Below, piece by piece: positions 47,725 through 60,143 of a stretch of 64,000 bases of DNA. The DNA is from Owenia fusiformis (taxonomy: Eukaryota > Annelida > Polychaeta > Sabellida > Oweniidae). The DNA lies in contig CAIIXF020000005.1 in the NCBI GenBank assembly GCA_903813345.2, positions 23,127,375 through 23,191,374 of the forward strand. Direction: 5' to 3'. Made by a program: the position numbers and the translations under genes. The first letter of the stretch is position 1; each line of letters opens with the position of its first letter. The notes beneath the pieces are model-generated. The model worked only from the letters and a program-made list of their open reading frames with translations. It searched no databases and was not told the DNA's origin.

Positions 47725-48311
47725 CATTCTACAAAAAATTCGAGGTCCTTTACCCTACAAAACTCCCATACCCTTCTGTTTTCCTGGCGTTTTCACGAAC
47801 CTTCCCTGTTCCACCTAACAAGACTCTTTCCCCCATTGCTATACCCGTATACTGCCCATAGATCTGTGCACAGGAGTTTCACGCAGAAGATGAACTTATT
47901 CTAGGAAATATTGTGGAAAAATTACACAGCAAATCATTCCTCAACTATATACACTGACCGTTGAATGCAATTATTCATATATTTCATTTCATCAATAATC
48001 ATAACATCATGACGCTAACATGCGAGCATGCTGACTTGGTTTTAATTCTAAAAATTAAGATATGTGCAGTAATATAGAACCAAATAATATTCATTCATAA
48101 TATGCTAGGTTATAGAACAAGTACTCAGTAATATGTCTATGTGGAGATCAATTCTGAATAAAAAGAGGGGTGGACACCCAGAGCTTTGGCGATGACTGAT
48201 ATATTAGCTTCTTGCTACCACCTTTGTTTGCGCAAATTCTCACGAGTTAGTTTTCTAACATTACACGTTGCGTGATGTTTCTTCATCTTGATGTGAAAAT
48301 CCAAGCTATGA
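47725..48311. other. Receptor intron, nothing recognised
   Basis: No gene or repeat recognised. Confidence 0.4.
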
Positions 48312-48417
48312 TATTGGTTAACACCCCAGAAATAACAGTATTATTTGAAGCGTTGTTAGAAAATTATTGGTTAACACCCCAGAAATAACAGTATTATTTG
48401 AAGCGTTGTTAGAAAAT
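48312..48417. repeat. Exact 53-bp tandem duplication
   Basis: 48312-48364 and 48365-48417 are identical (start TATTGGTTAACACCCC). The lack of differences suggests a very recent duplication, a polymorphism or an assembly effect. Confidence 0.9.
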
Positions 48418-49646
48418 TTGAATCCGCAATTTTTGTTTATCGATTTGGACCAATCAGAGGTGTACGAATTGTACGTCATCTCAATACATGTTTACATTAT
48501 AAGTGTAGTCATCTTTGAACTCTGGGGCTAATCCACCCCTCGGTTCTGAAATATATATGCATGAATACTCAGTAAACATGCGTATGGTAATATTTCTCAA
48601 ATGTAAAGATTCAGTTCTATGTACATTCTCTCAATGACAAATAATGATCTAGACATTCTTATCAGAAGCTTATTCCATGGCTCAAAGGTTCAAACTAACA
48701 ATTACTAGTATGCTATTAGACAGTGTTGTGTATGTAGTGCAGAATCACAGAAGTGTAGTATAGCAGACAGCTCCAAGAGATACCTCAATCTCCCAATTCT
48801 TTATGGGTCAAGATTTACTACATCTTAATTTTCAACATAACACAAAACATTTTTTCAATATAACACAAATCATTTTAATTTTTTCAACATAACAAAAATC
48901 ATTTTAATTTGTTGAGCTACTCCAGAAGATCATACTACTGCACATATTATCCACTGTCTATTTAAACATTTCATTGAAACGAATCAGGAAGACTGGCAGT
49001 GTCATTTGGAACTAATTCTCTATTAGTTTATGTTCATTATAGAATGAACTATATTCAGGTTTTGAATTCATGGAGGGAATTTTAGAACACATTCTGTAGT
49101 TTTCCTTCTTTTGTATCTGCAATTTTGCTGGAGGTCAACTTCGTCAGCATATCTTCAACTCCAGAGAATATGATGGCTAGCTTCTCCTCTACTGCCATGG
49201 GAACTGCAAAGATATATCATAAACATAAAAGAACAGGTCCATTTAACAGCCTATTGGTCCACTTTTTCTAAAAAACTCATTCTTCCATTTACTTTTAAAC
49301 CTGATTGCAAGTTGTAGATAAACCTTTTTTCTTGAGATGTGCAATTTCAAAAAGTGGCATTAGTTTTCAGTTTCTTTGAAAAATTGACGGTAAGAACCCC
49401 TATCACAAGATTGTCTGAATATGGGTACACACTATGTTAACCACCAGAATAATATCAAAACTTATCATTGTATAGAATTTACTATATGGAACATATGGCA
49501 TACAAGCATTCGGAGTAGAATATTAACAAAATCCAGCTACGTATGAAGTTTACCAATGCAAATCTGGAAAACATTGTCATTTTTTGTTCACTTTGTTATC
49601 AAGTTTTAGCATGGTGCTCATTCCCTTTCATTGAAAATTTAACCAT
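48418..49646. other. Receptor intron, nothing recognised
   Basis: No gene or repeat recognised. Confidence 0.4.
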
Positions 49647-49647
49647 C

Positions 49648-49742
49648 AGCCCACACTCCCACAAAAAATATATTGAAACTGTATAATGCAGAGACTGTAA
49701 AGTAGCTTCCCTGCAAATATCATTTTTGTGGGAGTGTGGGCT
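49648..49742. mobile_element. ~95-bp inverted-repeat element
   Basis: AGCCCACACTCCCACAAAAA at the left pairs perfectly with TTTTTGTGGGAGTGTGGGCT at the right. Confidence 0.7.
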
Positions 49743-49850
49743 CACCACCAAAACTTAACTTTTGTGATAAAAATAAGGCTGACTTGTTTATGTTTTCAAT
49801 ATGGCTGCTAACCTGGGCATACATGTACACTACATAATTGCATGTACAGA

Positions 49851-50190
49851 TTAGGCCATTCAAAATTAATTATATGTTGGCATTGAACTGATGAAGGGCC
49901 TCATATTAAAAACTACAAAACCTTAACTTATTTAAAGGGTTTTATATTTTATTTAATAGTACTCTGTACTTGTAATGCATATACATGACAAAGGGAATTG
50001 TGATCTTGAATTATTATCATGTAGTTTTTAATCAATCTTGGAACTCATTTCACTACAATATAATCCAAGATTACAATTCCCTTATTTATATGCATTACAA
50101 GTATAAAGAGTACAATGTACATGGGAACATTTTTTTCTGAGAACATGGAATTGAGTGACATTAAATATAAAAATCTTTGAATGGCCTTAG
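49851..50190. mobile_element. ~340-bp foldback element
   Basis: Outer arms AGGCCATTCAAA and TTTGAATGGCCT; inner arms AGTACTCTGTACTTGTAATGC and GCATTACAAGTATAAAGAGT, plus AAGGGAATTGTGATCTT and AAGATTACAATTCCCTT. Possible TTA flanks. Confidence 0.75.
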
Positions 50191-50389
50191 TGTTTTCTAA
50201 ATAGGGAATAAGTAGAAATTATTTTAGGCAATCCTTTGATTGTCGTGCCACTTATACATGATGCTGCCTCATATGTATATTGAAAGAGGATTTCTCTGAA
50301 TTATTTGTGTTTCAAATATGGGAACTGCAAATTGGCAAACAACTTTAAAATTAAGTGTCCATACATTTAATTTCAAATTCCAAAGCAAA

Positions 50390-51475
50390 TGCCAATGGGC
50401 ATTTATTAAAAGTGACCCTATTAGCTATTTAGAATTTGGCAAACATGTTTAGAAAACTGGCGAGAAGCAATTGAAATAAGAAAATCCATTCTCATGGAAG
50501 TACCCTTGTGTGCCTTTAATTGCAGTCATTTCATCCTAATTGCCCATGGGCATTTCAAATAGTAATCACATCCCAACTCTTAAAACATGCTTAGGATACT
50601 GTTGGAGTTTCAAAAGGCAGCAAGAACATTCATTTTTGAAACAGGAACATTTAGTTTCCCTAAAAATGCCCATATATTTATTCTCAAGATTTTCATGTAA
50701 TTGCCCGTGAGAATTTATTTAAAATATTTTTTATTTCCATTCACATGTCTTATTATCAGTCACAATCAAAATTAAGCCAACTGCTTTCATTTCTTGCATT
50801 AGAAAACGGCAAAACTTTGACAAAAATAGCATCTCTCAAAGTTGACCTTTAAACCACCCTAATGTCAAGGTGAAATGTCAAAATTCTCAGAAATCATATT
50901 TTAAGTAATAATTCATACTTCCTCTTCAATTTCATGTCAATATATACTTGTTTTGAAGGGGGGCTTAAAGAGGGGTTTACCGCCACCTGTCCTTTCAAGG
51001 AAATGTGTGACATATGAGTTGGAACAAATGGGGTTACTGTAGTTTTAGGCCCATGGGCGTTTATTTTACACAGGGAAACTGCCATGGACCTTTATTAAAA
51101 GGGGAAATCATTTATTCAAGGGGTGTGGCGTTTATTAAGAGGGAAGAAAATTGCTTCCCAAGCCAGTAGGTGTTTATTTTGAGGGATAATAAAGATTGCC
51201 AGGTTAACACATGACCCTCATACTCATGCAATAGTATCATGAATGCAGATGTTGACTAACTTGTGACCTATTGTAATATTTATGCTACATCATGTTAAAT
51301 TCACCTCTATTCTCTGTTCTGTTTGCCACTTTAATTTTATTCCTTTTCTCAATGTTTTTGCACACTGTGTTTAAGAAGAAGTATCTTAAATGAATGTCCA
51401 TGGGGTTTCACAAAGAGGGAAAAACCGTTTTCATACACCTCTTTCAGATAAACACCCATGGGCCTATACTTGAGA
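50390..51475. repeat. Cluster of degenerate CCATGGGC/TTTATT motifs
   Basis: About eight phrases of the type CC(A/C)ATGGGC(A/G)TTTATT or GG(C/T)GTTTATTA recur irregularly, for example near 50393, 50543, 51050, 51090, 51128, 51168 and 51462. Both DNA-strand senses of CCATGG read alike, so orientation is unclear. No gene in the region. Confidence 0.4.
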
Positions 51476-51982
51476 AACTCTGTTACATATTTATATCACA
51501 CATTTGCAATGTGAAATAAGAGCATGTGCAAAACATTAAGTAGGCCATTTAATATAATATTTTTTGATAACTAGTGGTCGTCTTAAAAATTTATCCTTGA
51601 ACTGACCTTTCTTTCAGCATATAAAATCTGAACCAAATCAGTTAACTGGTATTTCTATTTTCCAAAAATATGTTTTTCAAGTAAAAAATGATGGCCATTT
51701 TGAAACTCAGCTGTCTTCTTGAACCTACCTATTTCATGGCTTAAATCTTATCCTACACGTGATATAGACTTCAGGGACCCACATTAATGGAGGCGGAGGG
51801 ATCTACTATAGAATTCATTGATCTTAGGAATCTGGATATGCGAATGGAGATCTGGAAAAAAAGAAATTGTGTAAATTAGTGTAGATTATAACTATTCTTT
51901 GCATCAGGATGCAATAAAGCACATGTTATGGGGAAAATGTATTTTGTTTACCAGTAATGAGGGTTGGCAATACCCGTTCCGT

Positions 51983-52178
51983 ATATACAGCGTGTCTCCC
52001 ACCCCACTAGGAAGTATGCCCCCCCCTAGGCAGACATATACCAATGGTTCCATTGCACGTGTCATATATCATTTAAATCTTTGGAAAGCTAATGATATAT
52101 GACACATACTATTGAGAGACATCAGTATATGTCTATCAAGGGGGGGGGGGTCCCATACATTCGGGATAACCTGTATAT
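51983..52178. mobile_element. ~196-bp MITE with perfect central hairpin
   Basis: Outer ends TATATACAG and CTGTATATG. Inside, GTGTCATATATCATT (from about 52059) pairs perfectly with AATGATATATGACAC. C-rich and G-rich tracts mirror each other outside the hairpin. Confidence 0.6.
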
Positions 52179-52289
52179 GGTGATAATGCATGTTGTCATG
52201 GCTTTTTGTACCAGCTGTGGACCATGCAGTCAACCGCACTTCCGCCCATTAAATTGATCACAATATTGCACCTTCTAATTATAATAATA

Positions 52290-52602
52290 TTGTACTCCCA
52301 GTAATTTTTTGAGCGCGACTTTATTTGGCGCTTTTCGCGAGAATTGGAAAATTCGCGAGAATTGGAAAATTCGCGAAATATAATAGCCGCGAAATTCCAG
52401 CAGTTCTAATTCGCAAAATTTAATATTCGCAAAATTCCAAGGAAGGTACCGGGGGTTTCAATGTTGACAATGTTTTAATCCAGAGCTGGGCTATAATAGG
52501 TAAAAAAGCCGAAAAACTGAAAATTAGCGAAATATAATAGCCGTGAAACAAAATGCCAAAAACACAAAATATAATCGTGTCAAATATTAGTGGGAGTACA
52601 GT
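52290..52602. mobile_element. ~310-bp TIR element with TTCGCGA-rich body
   Basis: Ends TGTACTCCCAGTAATTTTTTG and the inverted AATATTAGTGGGAGTACA. The interior repeats TTCGCGA and GCGAAATATAATAGCCG. No coding frame. Confidence 0.7.
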
Positions 52603-52755
52603 ATATCATGTATATCAGGATGTACCTTGACCTGCATATTTATAATTTGAAAATGTACACTCAACTTAATTCATGAAACATGCTGTAGATACAGTTAATT
52701 TCGCACTTCTTAATTTAGCGGAACTGCCCTATTTCAAATATTCATGGCTATTTAC

Positions 52756-53047
52756 ACTGGCAGATCTGGGGGGGGGGGGGGGCTGGGGGCCCCTTGGGTG
52801 GGCCCAGAAGAATAAAATTGGACCCAAAAGATTTCGGGCGAAAAAGGCCTTCAGGCCCCAAAAAGTGGGCTTTTTTGGTCAATACTGGGCCTTCTAAGGC
52901 CTTATTTTTTATTTCAGGCCACATTTTGAAGAAAATAGACCTCAAAATTCCAAAAATTGGGCCCACTTTTTGGTTTTAGGGGCCCAAAAATTTTTTTCTC
53001 TGACCAGAGGTTTGGGCCCCCCTTGTTGGTTCCCAGATCCACCCCTG
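52756..53047. mobile_element. hAT-like MITE with G/C homopolymer arms
   Basis: The right end CCCAGATCCACCCCTG is the mirror of the left CTGGCAGATCTGGG. CAGGGGTGGATC-type ends are typical of hAT elements. Long G and C runs and short mirrored phrases (GGGCCC, AGGCC) give misleading open frames in all directions. Confidence 0.6.
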
Positions 53048-54569
53048 ATTAAATTTTCCAGATTCAGAACTGAGTTTTAAGTTTTATCATTGATCTGGAA
53101 ATTAGCATTTCAAATTCAGGTGTACAGCATACAGTAAGTCTTAGTATAGCAATGAAATCCAAATAGAAAGACTTACACAAATGAAATCTTTCAGAGATTT
53201 GGAGATTATATACACCTGAAAATTGGTGGATTTTTATTTGGCAGACCTTTTCAATCTGTCAAATTAAAGGTGCAACAATTAGTGCAGAGGGGCAATTCAA
53301 TGATCATTGACCAGTGTCAAAATATATTTACGTATTTTTTATCAAGACTAAAATTATTTTTTATTATCTCCAAAGAAACCCCCTGGATGTACATTAGTTC
53401 AGCTGATATTCCTCTTGAAAAGTTGTGAATCTTAAAAATCTATAAGTGGGACTCCCTTTATAGAAGCGTTGAACTGAATTTATTCTGCTTAATGCTGAAA
53501 TTGATAGTTTATCCATACATTTCAAGAAAAAAGGTATGTCAAAGAAGATGTTAAGCCAAATATTGGCCTGATAGCTCAGAAAAAATAAAAAATTTCTCTC
53601 TACAGTCCTTGTTATTTTATACCCCTTTAAGTATATCTACAGTACCCAAGTAATAGGACTTTCTCACCAGTTTGGCTTCTCTCTGAAGTATTCTCACATG
53701 ATGTCACAGCCAGAGTAAGGAGTCAGGTATTAGAGAGGAGCAGCATCAGAAAGCGGTACCAGATACAACAATGATGCTGTACTTTATGGCATCTAAAGAA
53801 ACATAAACAAGTTGTTAGAGAGAATTAGTACATAGATGACAGGCAGGTTTATGGTTGTTTTAATACCTATTACTCCAGTATCATCAAGGCAACAATAAAT
53901 ATTTTTGAAGCAATCTCTAACAAGGCATTAAAGTGACAAAATAAACCCATGACTTCAACTAATATTTAAATCAACGAGGAAACAAACCTGCATCTTTGAG
54001 TCTCTTGAGAAACTGAGTAACTATAGATCATTTCTACTAGAGCAATCTGCATGGGTTCTTTCACTCCGTGTTCATATAATACCCAAATTAGTACCCACTC
54101 TTTGCCTGCCTGAAAATCAAAGTGTGAAGAGCATTTAGTATACAGTCAGTTCTTGGATGTGTTATGCGTGGAAATAGTACTTTTGCCTCTGTAAAAAAGC
54201 ATCTAATATTGAAATTTAGATTCATTCAAATGCTAACTTACCATCCTATTTGGCCAATGCAGTTGTGCTCTCTGGCTAATGACATTTTCAGTTCATTTTC
54301 CACATACAATATAAAAAATACCCTTCTCAAAAGTGAAATCGACTGAAAAGTCTATAAATATTGCCTATACCTAACATTGATAAGACAATGCAATATATGC
54401 ATCAAATGCAATGGTGCAAAGATAATGTGTTTTGCACTGTAAACTGTGAAGTGGACTATTTGATTATTAAAAATTTCACCTTTTATTTGTAAATTGGTGG
54501 GATATTTGAATATTTGAAAAAGATTTCTAATATTTTTGCTTAATTTAATTTTGGACCTTTCGATGTTAA
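53048..54569. other. Receptor intron, nothing recognised
   Basis: No gene or repeat recognised. Confidence 0.4.
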
Positions 54570-54895
54570 AGTCTAAAGAACATCTGGAGATTTTTTATGA
54601 TGCTTGATCATTATATGAAAATTTGAAAATGAATTCCACAGATCATCAAAAGCAAGGCTTTTTGGCCAGAGTTCAACTCAGCTCATTACATGAAAAAAGT
54701 TTCATACCAACTGTTAAAATTATGAGAAAGCTGCTAGTAAAGGCTTAAGAAGACCTGGAGATATTTCTATGATGCTAGATCAAAATATGAAAATTTGAAA
54801 ATGAATTCCACAGATAAACCAAAGCAATTGCTTTTTTGCAAGAGTTCAGTACATGAAAAAGTTTCACACCAACCGTTGAAATTATGAGAAAGCAT
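54570..54895. repeat. Diverged direct repeat, ~175-bp period, two copies
   Basis: Both copies contain CTGGAGAT, ATGATGCT.GATCA, ATATGAAAATTTGAAAATGA, ATTCCACAGAT and TTATGAGAAAGC in the same order. Confidence 0.75.
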
Positions 54896-55136
54896 ATTCT
54901 GATGCTTTCACTTGAAGGATAAGTGTAGCTAAATTAAACTGGCCCTCTCTAAACCTAAGTATTAGCAGTATTAGCAGGGCTTTTCTTGCATCAAAATGAG
55001 AAAAATATACACAATAAACAATAACAATTTCAGTTGATCAAAATAATGAAGAGAATACAGAGAAAGAAATGTCTTGTCACCCTACACTTGAAGGAAGTTT
55101 AAATTGTGACTCTGCAGCTTTTAGACTAATTATTGC

Positions 55137-55144
55137 ACTTTAAG
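55137..55144. repeat. 8-bp target duplication, left (ACTTTAAG)
   Basis: ACTTTAAG here and again at 55449-55456 directly flank the hAT-type MITE. Confidence 0.8.
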
Positions 55145-55448
55145 CAAGGAGGATTGGCTCCCAGAGTGCAACATCGATATTCTGTCCCATATATGGGCAT
55201 GTCGTGCTACAAAATTTGAATTCCAACAGCCGCCATTTTGTTCACTTCAACATATGAATCGTAAATTTTGGTCTTATTTCCTAACGAAAAATTCCAAAAC
55301 TCACAGGAAATGATCGAGATATTGGTTCGAATCTTTTGAACTGTTTATTTTGAATTTATAATCGGTTATAATTTCAGAAAATAACGACATCTCGGCGTTT
55401 TCATTGTTGGAAAATATCGACTTCGATTCTGGGAGCCAATCCTCCTTG
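55145..55448 (+). mobile_element. hAT-type MITE with perfect 8-bp target duplication
   Basis: The left end CAAGGAGGATTGGCTCCCAG pairs with the right end CTGGGAGCCAATCCTCCTTG. Flanked by ACTTTAAG on both sides; 8-bp duplications are the mark of the hAT superfamily. 304 bases and no transposase. A related, inverted, shorter copy is at 47215-47407. Confidence 0.85.
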
Positions 55449-55456
55449 ACTTTAAG

Positions 55457-56184
55457 GTAACTTATAACTAAATCAAAAAATCCAAGATGGCCGAAACCAG
55501 GAAGCACATGGCATTTGAGTATAATCTGACCATCAAAATTAACTGTCTTTTGGTTGGATTTTCTCTCAATTTTTTAGTTCCACTTATCATTTATATAACC
55601 AGGCTCTCTGTGGTAATGCAAATAGAAACAGTAAACATTTTGGAATGGGAATTTGAGTCCTCTGAAAATGTGACAGAAAAATTGACAAAAAGAGTAGCAC
55701 GGCAAAGGTCCCTGAACATTTTTTTTCTAATTTCTCTGAAACATCCCTTTAATATAGCCCAAAATGGAAGGAGCTTTAGAATTTTGAAATCTCTCATACA
55801 AATTAAAAAAATAGAAAAAAACAATTTGAGAAGTGTACTTTTTTCCTTATTTTGATCCCAATTTTTTTATCGGGTAATTTTTCAAATTTCCGTTGCTCCT
55901 TCACTTTTGATATATGTTTGAAGTATATTTTCTGAAATGTTCAGATATTTTGAACCTGAAATGTTCAGATATTTTGAATCAGCGGTTTTTCACCGGCTAC
56001 TCCTAGAAAAAAATCTTCTCAAATTCTTTAAACGGCACTTTTTTTCTCAAACTAACGTTTTTTGTTGTTCTTTGATGTCTTTGTATTGATTACAGTGCAC
56101 AAGATTATTGTGAAATAATAAAAACGACTTCTCAGGAAGAGTTTGAAAATTTCAATGAAATTTTCTATTTTTTCTGAAAATCGA
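55457..56184. other. Receptor intron, nothing recognised
   Basis: A 122-codon plus frame (55487-55855) has no recognisable family and is not called a gene. Confidence 0.4.
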
Positions 56185-58090
56185 TTAAGGTTCAGCTGGA
56201 AAGTAACATTTTGGTAAAAAATTGCTATACCTGCACATGTTATTTTCTGGTACAAAATTAAGTATGAAGGCATGTGCGTATTTCCTTGCTTTTTTCAGGA
56301 AAGTATCATTACACTGTCTACTTTTAGTAAACCTGGAAACAGGTCAATGGTAGCTCCTGTGTTGTCTGAAAACTTTGAAAGAAAATTTGGAAAAATAAAA
56401 AGTGTGAAATATCAGAGTTTCCTGGAGTTCCCATTGAACTCCAACTAGATATTCTTAAAGAAGACAATGTAATGATACTTTCCTGAAAAAAGCAAGGCAA
56501 TTGACACATGTCTTCATACTTTATTTTGTACCAGACAAATCAAGAAATCTCCTATGGCAGCATATACCGCTACACTAGCCGTATAGTATTTCCATATCAT
56601 CAGTGATTAAGCCAGTTTGTTTGTCATCTGATACTTCTGCAGTAGGAGTCTTGGAAGAGTGTAACTACTTAACATTGATAAGGCATAAACATGAATACTT
56701 AACTGTTAAAATGTCTAATGGTCAAAACATTGAAAAGTCTTATGTTAATTAAATGTAAAGCTGTGTAGAATGCTCAATTTCTAGTCACTAGTACCCCGCA
56801 CGAGTTTTTGATAATAACTTTGACCCGTGATTTTAACATTCTACCCTAAACTATGTGTTATTAAATTTAGCACACAGATAAACTAGAGGCAATTTCCAAC
56901 ATAGGAAATTTTGTTTTCATTTTACTTCAATATCAATAACAATAGAAACCCACGCAACTGAACCAATGGTGTCATTAATGCTTTTAACCAATTTAACGTC
57001 ATAAAATCAAAATTGATTTAAACAATTTTATTCACTTATCACTTATTTGAACAATAACACTCTGTTTAAAGTAGATCTAATGGTATTTTTGAATAGTCTA
57101 TCGGTAGTCTGTCTATAAGACAGGTTCATCGAAAAAGCTTTATTTTGGGAATATACTTGCGCTTGATATCTAGTTGCCCAGGTGTTGTCATGGTTGAATC
57201 ATAAATGCACTACAGTTTTAACATCATATTCATTGAAACAATATAGCAATTTTGGTAGAATGTTCACATCACGGGTTAAAGTTATAATCAAAAACTTGTG
57301 TGGGGTACTATAATGCTGACCCTACTGTGCACTCAAACTCTATGTGCAGTATTTGTAAAATATCAAAAATTACAAAAAATTGCAACCGAAAGGATACAAA
57401 TTCACAAAAAGAGTTTGCAAAGTTTACTATCTTGTATCATCTAATCAACCTCTTACTGAAATATTTGTCACTCAAAATAGATTAAAAAAACGTTGAAAAT
57501 ATTTGAGATAGCAGCATTCTTTCACAGTACACTACATTGAAAATCATTGATAGATCCAAGACCAGATGGATTCGATAAATAATATTAATGATAAAGTTTG
57601 CTACATTTAGAATGTAAAGGGTAATGTATTCTCTTAGAAGCAGTTTGGTTTCTTCTATTACTGTAAACTCTTTGTATTAGCGTATAGTAATCTTTCAGAA
57701 ATAAATCAACGAAATCTCATCCTTTTAAATAATCTAACAATGATTTTTTAACAGTACACATTCTATTTATTTATATTTTGTCAACAAACTAAGTCAAATA
57801 AGATAAATAACATTATTATCTCAAAAACAAAAATGATGGGAAATGAAGTATATTTCTCTGTGTACAGTAACATTTTAGCAAAACCCTAATTCTGCTTTGA
57901 GAAGCAACTTCTACAGTTTGCTGGAATATGAAACCACATTAATGTTTGCGTTGACAGCTTAATGGGCCTAGATAGGGATTTAACATGCAGTATAGTTATA
58001 CTGGTAGCGGTATACGCATTTCTTGATTTGAAATAACATGTGCTGGTATAGCAATTTTTACCAAAATGTTACTTTCCAGCTGTACCTTAA
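56185..58090. mobile_element. ~1.9-kb TTAA-flanked TIR element with nested insertion
   Basis: TTAA at 56185-56188 and 58087-58090 bracket inverted ends of about 60 bases (GGT(T/A)CAGCTGGAAAGTAACA, then TTTTGGTAAAAATTGCTATACC). TTAA target sites are used by piggyBac and Kolobok elements. No transposase frame was recognised. Just inside the left end a foldback (about 56265-56525) repeats TTTTTTCAGGAAAGTATCATT in both orientations. A second MITE (56791-57308) is nested inside. Confidence 0.65.
56791..57308. mobile_element. 518-bp TA-flanked MITE nested in TTAA element
   Basis: The left end GTACCCCGCACGAGTTTTTG pairs with the right end CAAAAACTTGTGTGGGGTAC. Further in, CCCGTGAT..TAACATTCTACC pairs with GGTAGAATGTTCACATCACGGG. 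TA flanks at 56789-56790 and 57309-57310. Confidence 0.8.
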
Positions 58091-59754
58091 GTTAACAGTC
58101 ACCTTAATATCCCCGGGGTAATATCGAGCATCTATTTATAGCCTAAAAGCACAATACTTCAGATTGGAATGGCAAAACTGGTCACTCAAAATTAAACTTA
58201 GAAAATTGGAAGCCATCTTCGATCTTCAAATAATTTTAGTAAAATGTTACTTGTTCCTTCACTTTTATCGATACCATTTGTTGTATACTTACTTCAATGT
58301 TATCTGTTTGTTCCCTTATACTTTATACACCAGACAGCGATACCTTAGGGTCCGATTTATTGTTTACTGTCGTCCTATTCGGGCATATTCGACAGCAATT
58401 TGAAAACTTCCACCGAAAACTTCAACCGGAATTTACGTCACGAGGCCATGACTCGCCAAAAATACGATATAGGGTTAAAAATGAGAGTGTACTTTCTACT
58501 TCGTTTTCTCCATGAACTACGACCGGGGCGAAAAAGATAAGCTGACAAAAAGATCAGAAGTATTCAAAATAATCACGAACACCCGAAGGTTAGTGCTGAA
58601 AACCTCAAAGACAAATTTCTGCCAACTTTGAAGCGGGAAAATTTTTTTTTTTGAAAAATCATCAAAAAATATTCAAGTCGGGTATACACCAAATACACGA
58701 TTTTATCACATACGAAACATATCAATGGCTTTATATAACGCAACTCTCGTGTTGGGCATCATAAAAATCCAAACGGAATCGAAATTGATGATTCATGGGT
58801 TGAGTTATGGCCTCTTGATTTGAGGTGTCGTATTTTTCTACGAACTCGTGTACCGAGAAATCGGGACTATATCACGCCACGGCGGAGATAGAAATGTCGC
58901 TAACCGAAGCACAATTTGCCCTTTGGATCTCCTGCTGAATGAAGAGCCTTTAACTTTAAATGTTTTCCAAATCGTTCATGTTTTAAGGTCTATACAATAT
59001 CTGACGTCAGATTCCCATTAGTAAAATCTAGTTGTTCTCAAACTAAAAAATGAGAAATGAAATGCGTGTAATGCCTCTTGGTGTTAGCCCTGTAGAAATA
59101 GATATATCTTCTGACTACAGTAAAACTTCTGACTAAAGTAAAATCTCAAACACTAATACTGGTACTTATCACTTTGGTTAGAATGAAAAAAAGCATTTTC
59201 GAAATATCCACAACAGGCGGCCATTTGGAATTTTAATGAAAATTGATGCATATACAATTTATTCTAAAAATCCTTTCCATTTCAGTATGATGAAGTTATA
59301 TTTCAATGAGAACATTAACGAATATTTCCGTTTTCTTGACCCTTAATAGAGGGACGAAGAGCTTTACTATATCCCCATATACTTCGTACGTTAGAATAAT
59401 TAGGGTTCAGTATTGGAATTCATTCGAAAATGTTATGAAAATATTTTCAAAAGTATTAAATAAGTGAATAAATGTTTGTTTCATAGTCTTTACTATCATA
59501 CGAAGAGCGTAGAGCTCACAAGCTTTAGATAAAGATAAATCAGTGCATGGTTAACTTAGTTTCGCGGTGAAAAGTGCACAACTGATACTCCAAAGAAATG
59601 CAATCAAATGAGAGCTTGGTATGATACTACTATTTATTCAGTGATATCCATCTTCGATTACCAAGGTATGAAGTTTTCATGGTGATATCCAAAAGTACAT
59701 GTACTTTGAAATGTATGATTCCAAGAATATAATGAAATGAAGGGGATCTTTATG
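58091..59754. other. Receptor intron, mostly unrecognised
   Basis: No gene. About 58600-58680 shares a short phrase with the 424-bp tandem repeat family. Confidence 0.4.
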
Positions 59755-60143
59755 TTATAAAAATTGCTACACCTGCATATGTTATTTTCTGGTGCAAAAT
59801 AAAATATGAATGCATTTGTGTATTTCCTTTTTTATTTTAGGAAAGTATCATTCCATCGCCTTCTCATAGTAAACCTGGTAAGCGGTCAATGGCAACTTCA
59901 GGAAATGCTGATATTTCAAGAAAAATCATTCAAAATGGCATTTTCAAATTCTTCTCCATGTTTCTCAATAACACTGGATTGCCATTGACCGTTTACCAGG
60001 TTTTCTATGAAAAGGCAATGAAATGATACTTTCCTGAAAAAAGCAAGGAAATACACACATGCCTTCATACTTAATTTTGTACCAGAAAATAACATAGGTA
60101 TAGTAATTTTTCAAAAATGTCTTCTGGAAACCATCACCTTAAC
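59755..60143. mobile_element. Foldback relative of the TTAA element
   Basis: Contains TTGCTA(C/T)ACCTGCA(C/T)ATGTTATTTTCTGG on the left and its inverse on the right, with TTTCCTGAAAAAAGC and AGTAAACCTGG..GTCAATGG arms as in 56200-56530. Ends at TTAA (60140-60143). Confidence 0.65.

Noticed and set aside
52748-52979. Overlapping open frames on both strands with Gly/Pro-rich peptides
   Set aside because: They are products of G/C homopolymers and palindromes of a hAT-like MITE.
55487-55855. 122-codon plus-strand frame with a hydrophobic start
   Set aside because: Low-complexity Lys/Phe/Leu composition, opposite-strand frame equally open, no family match.
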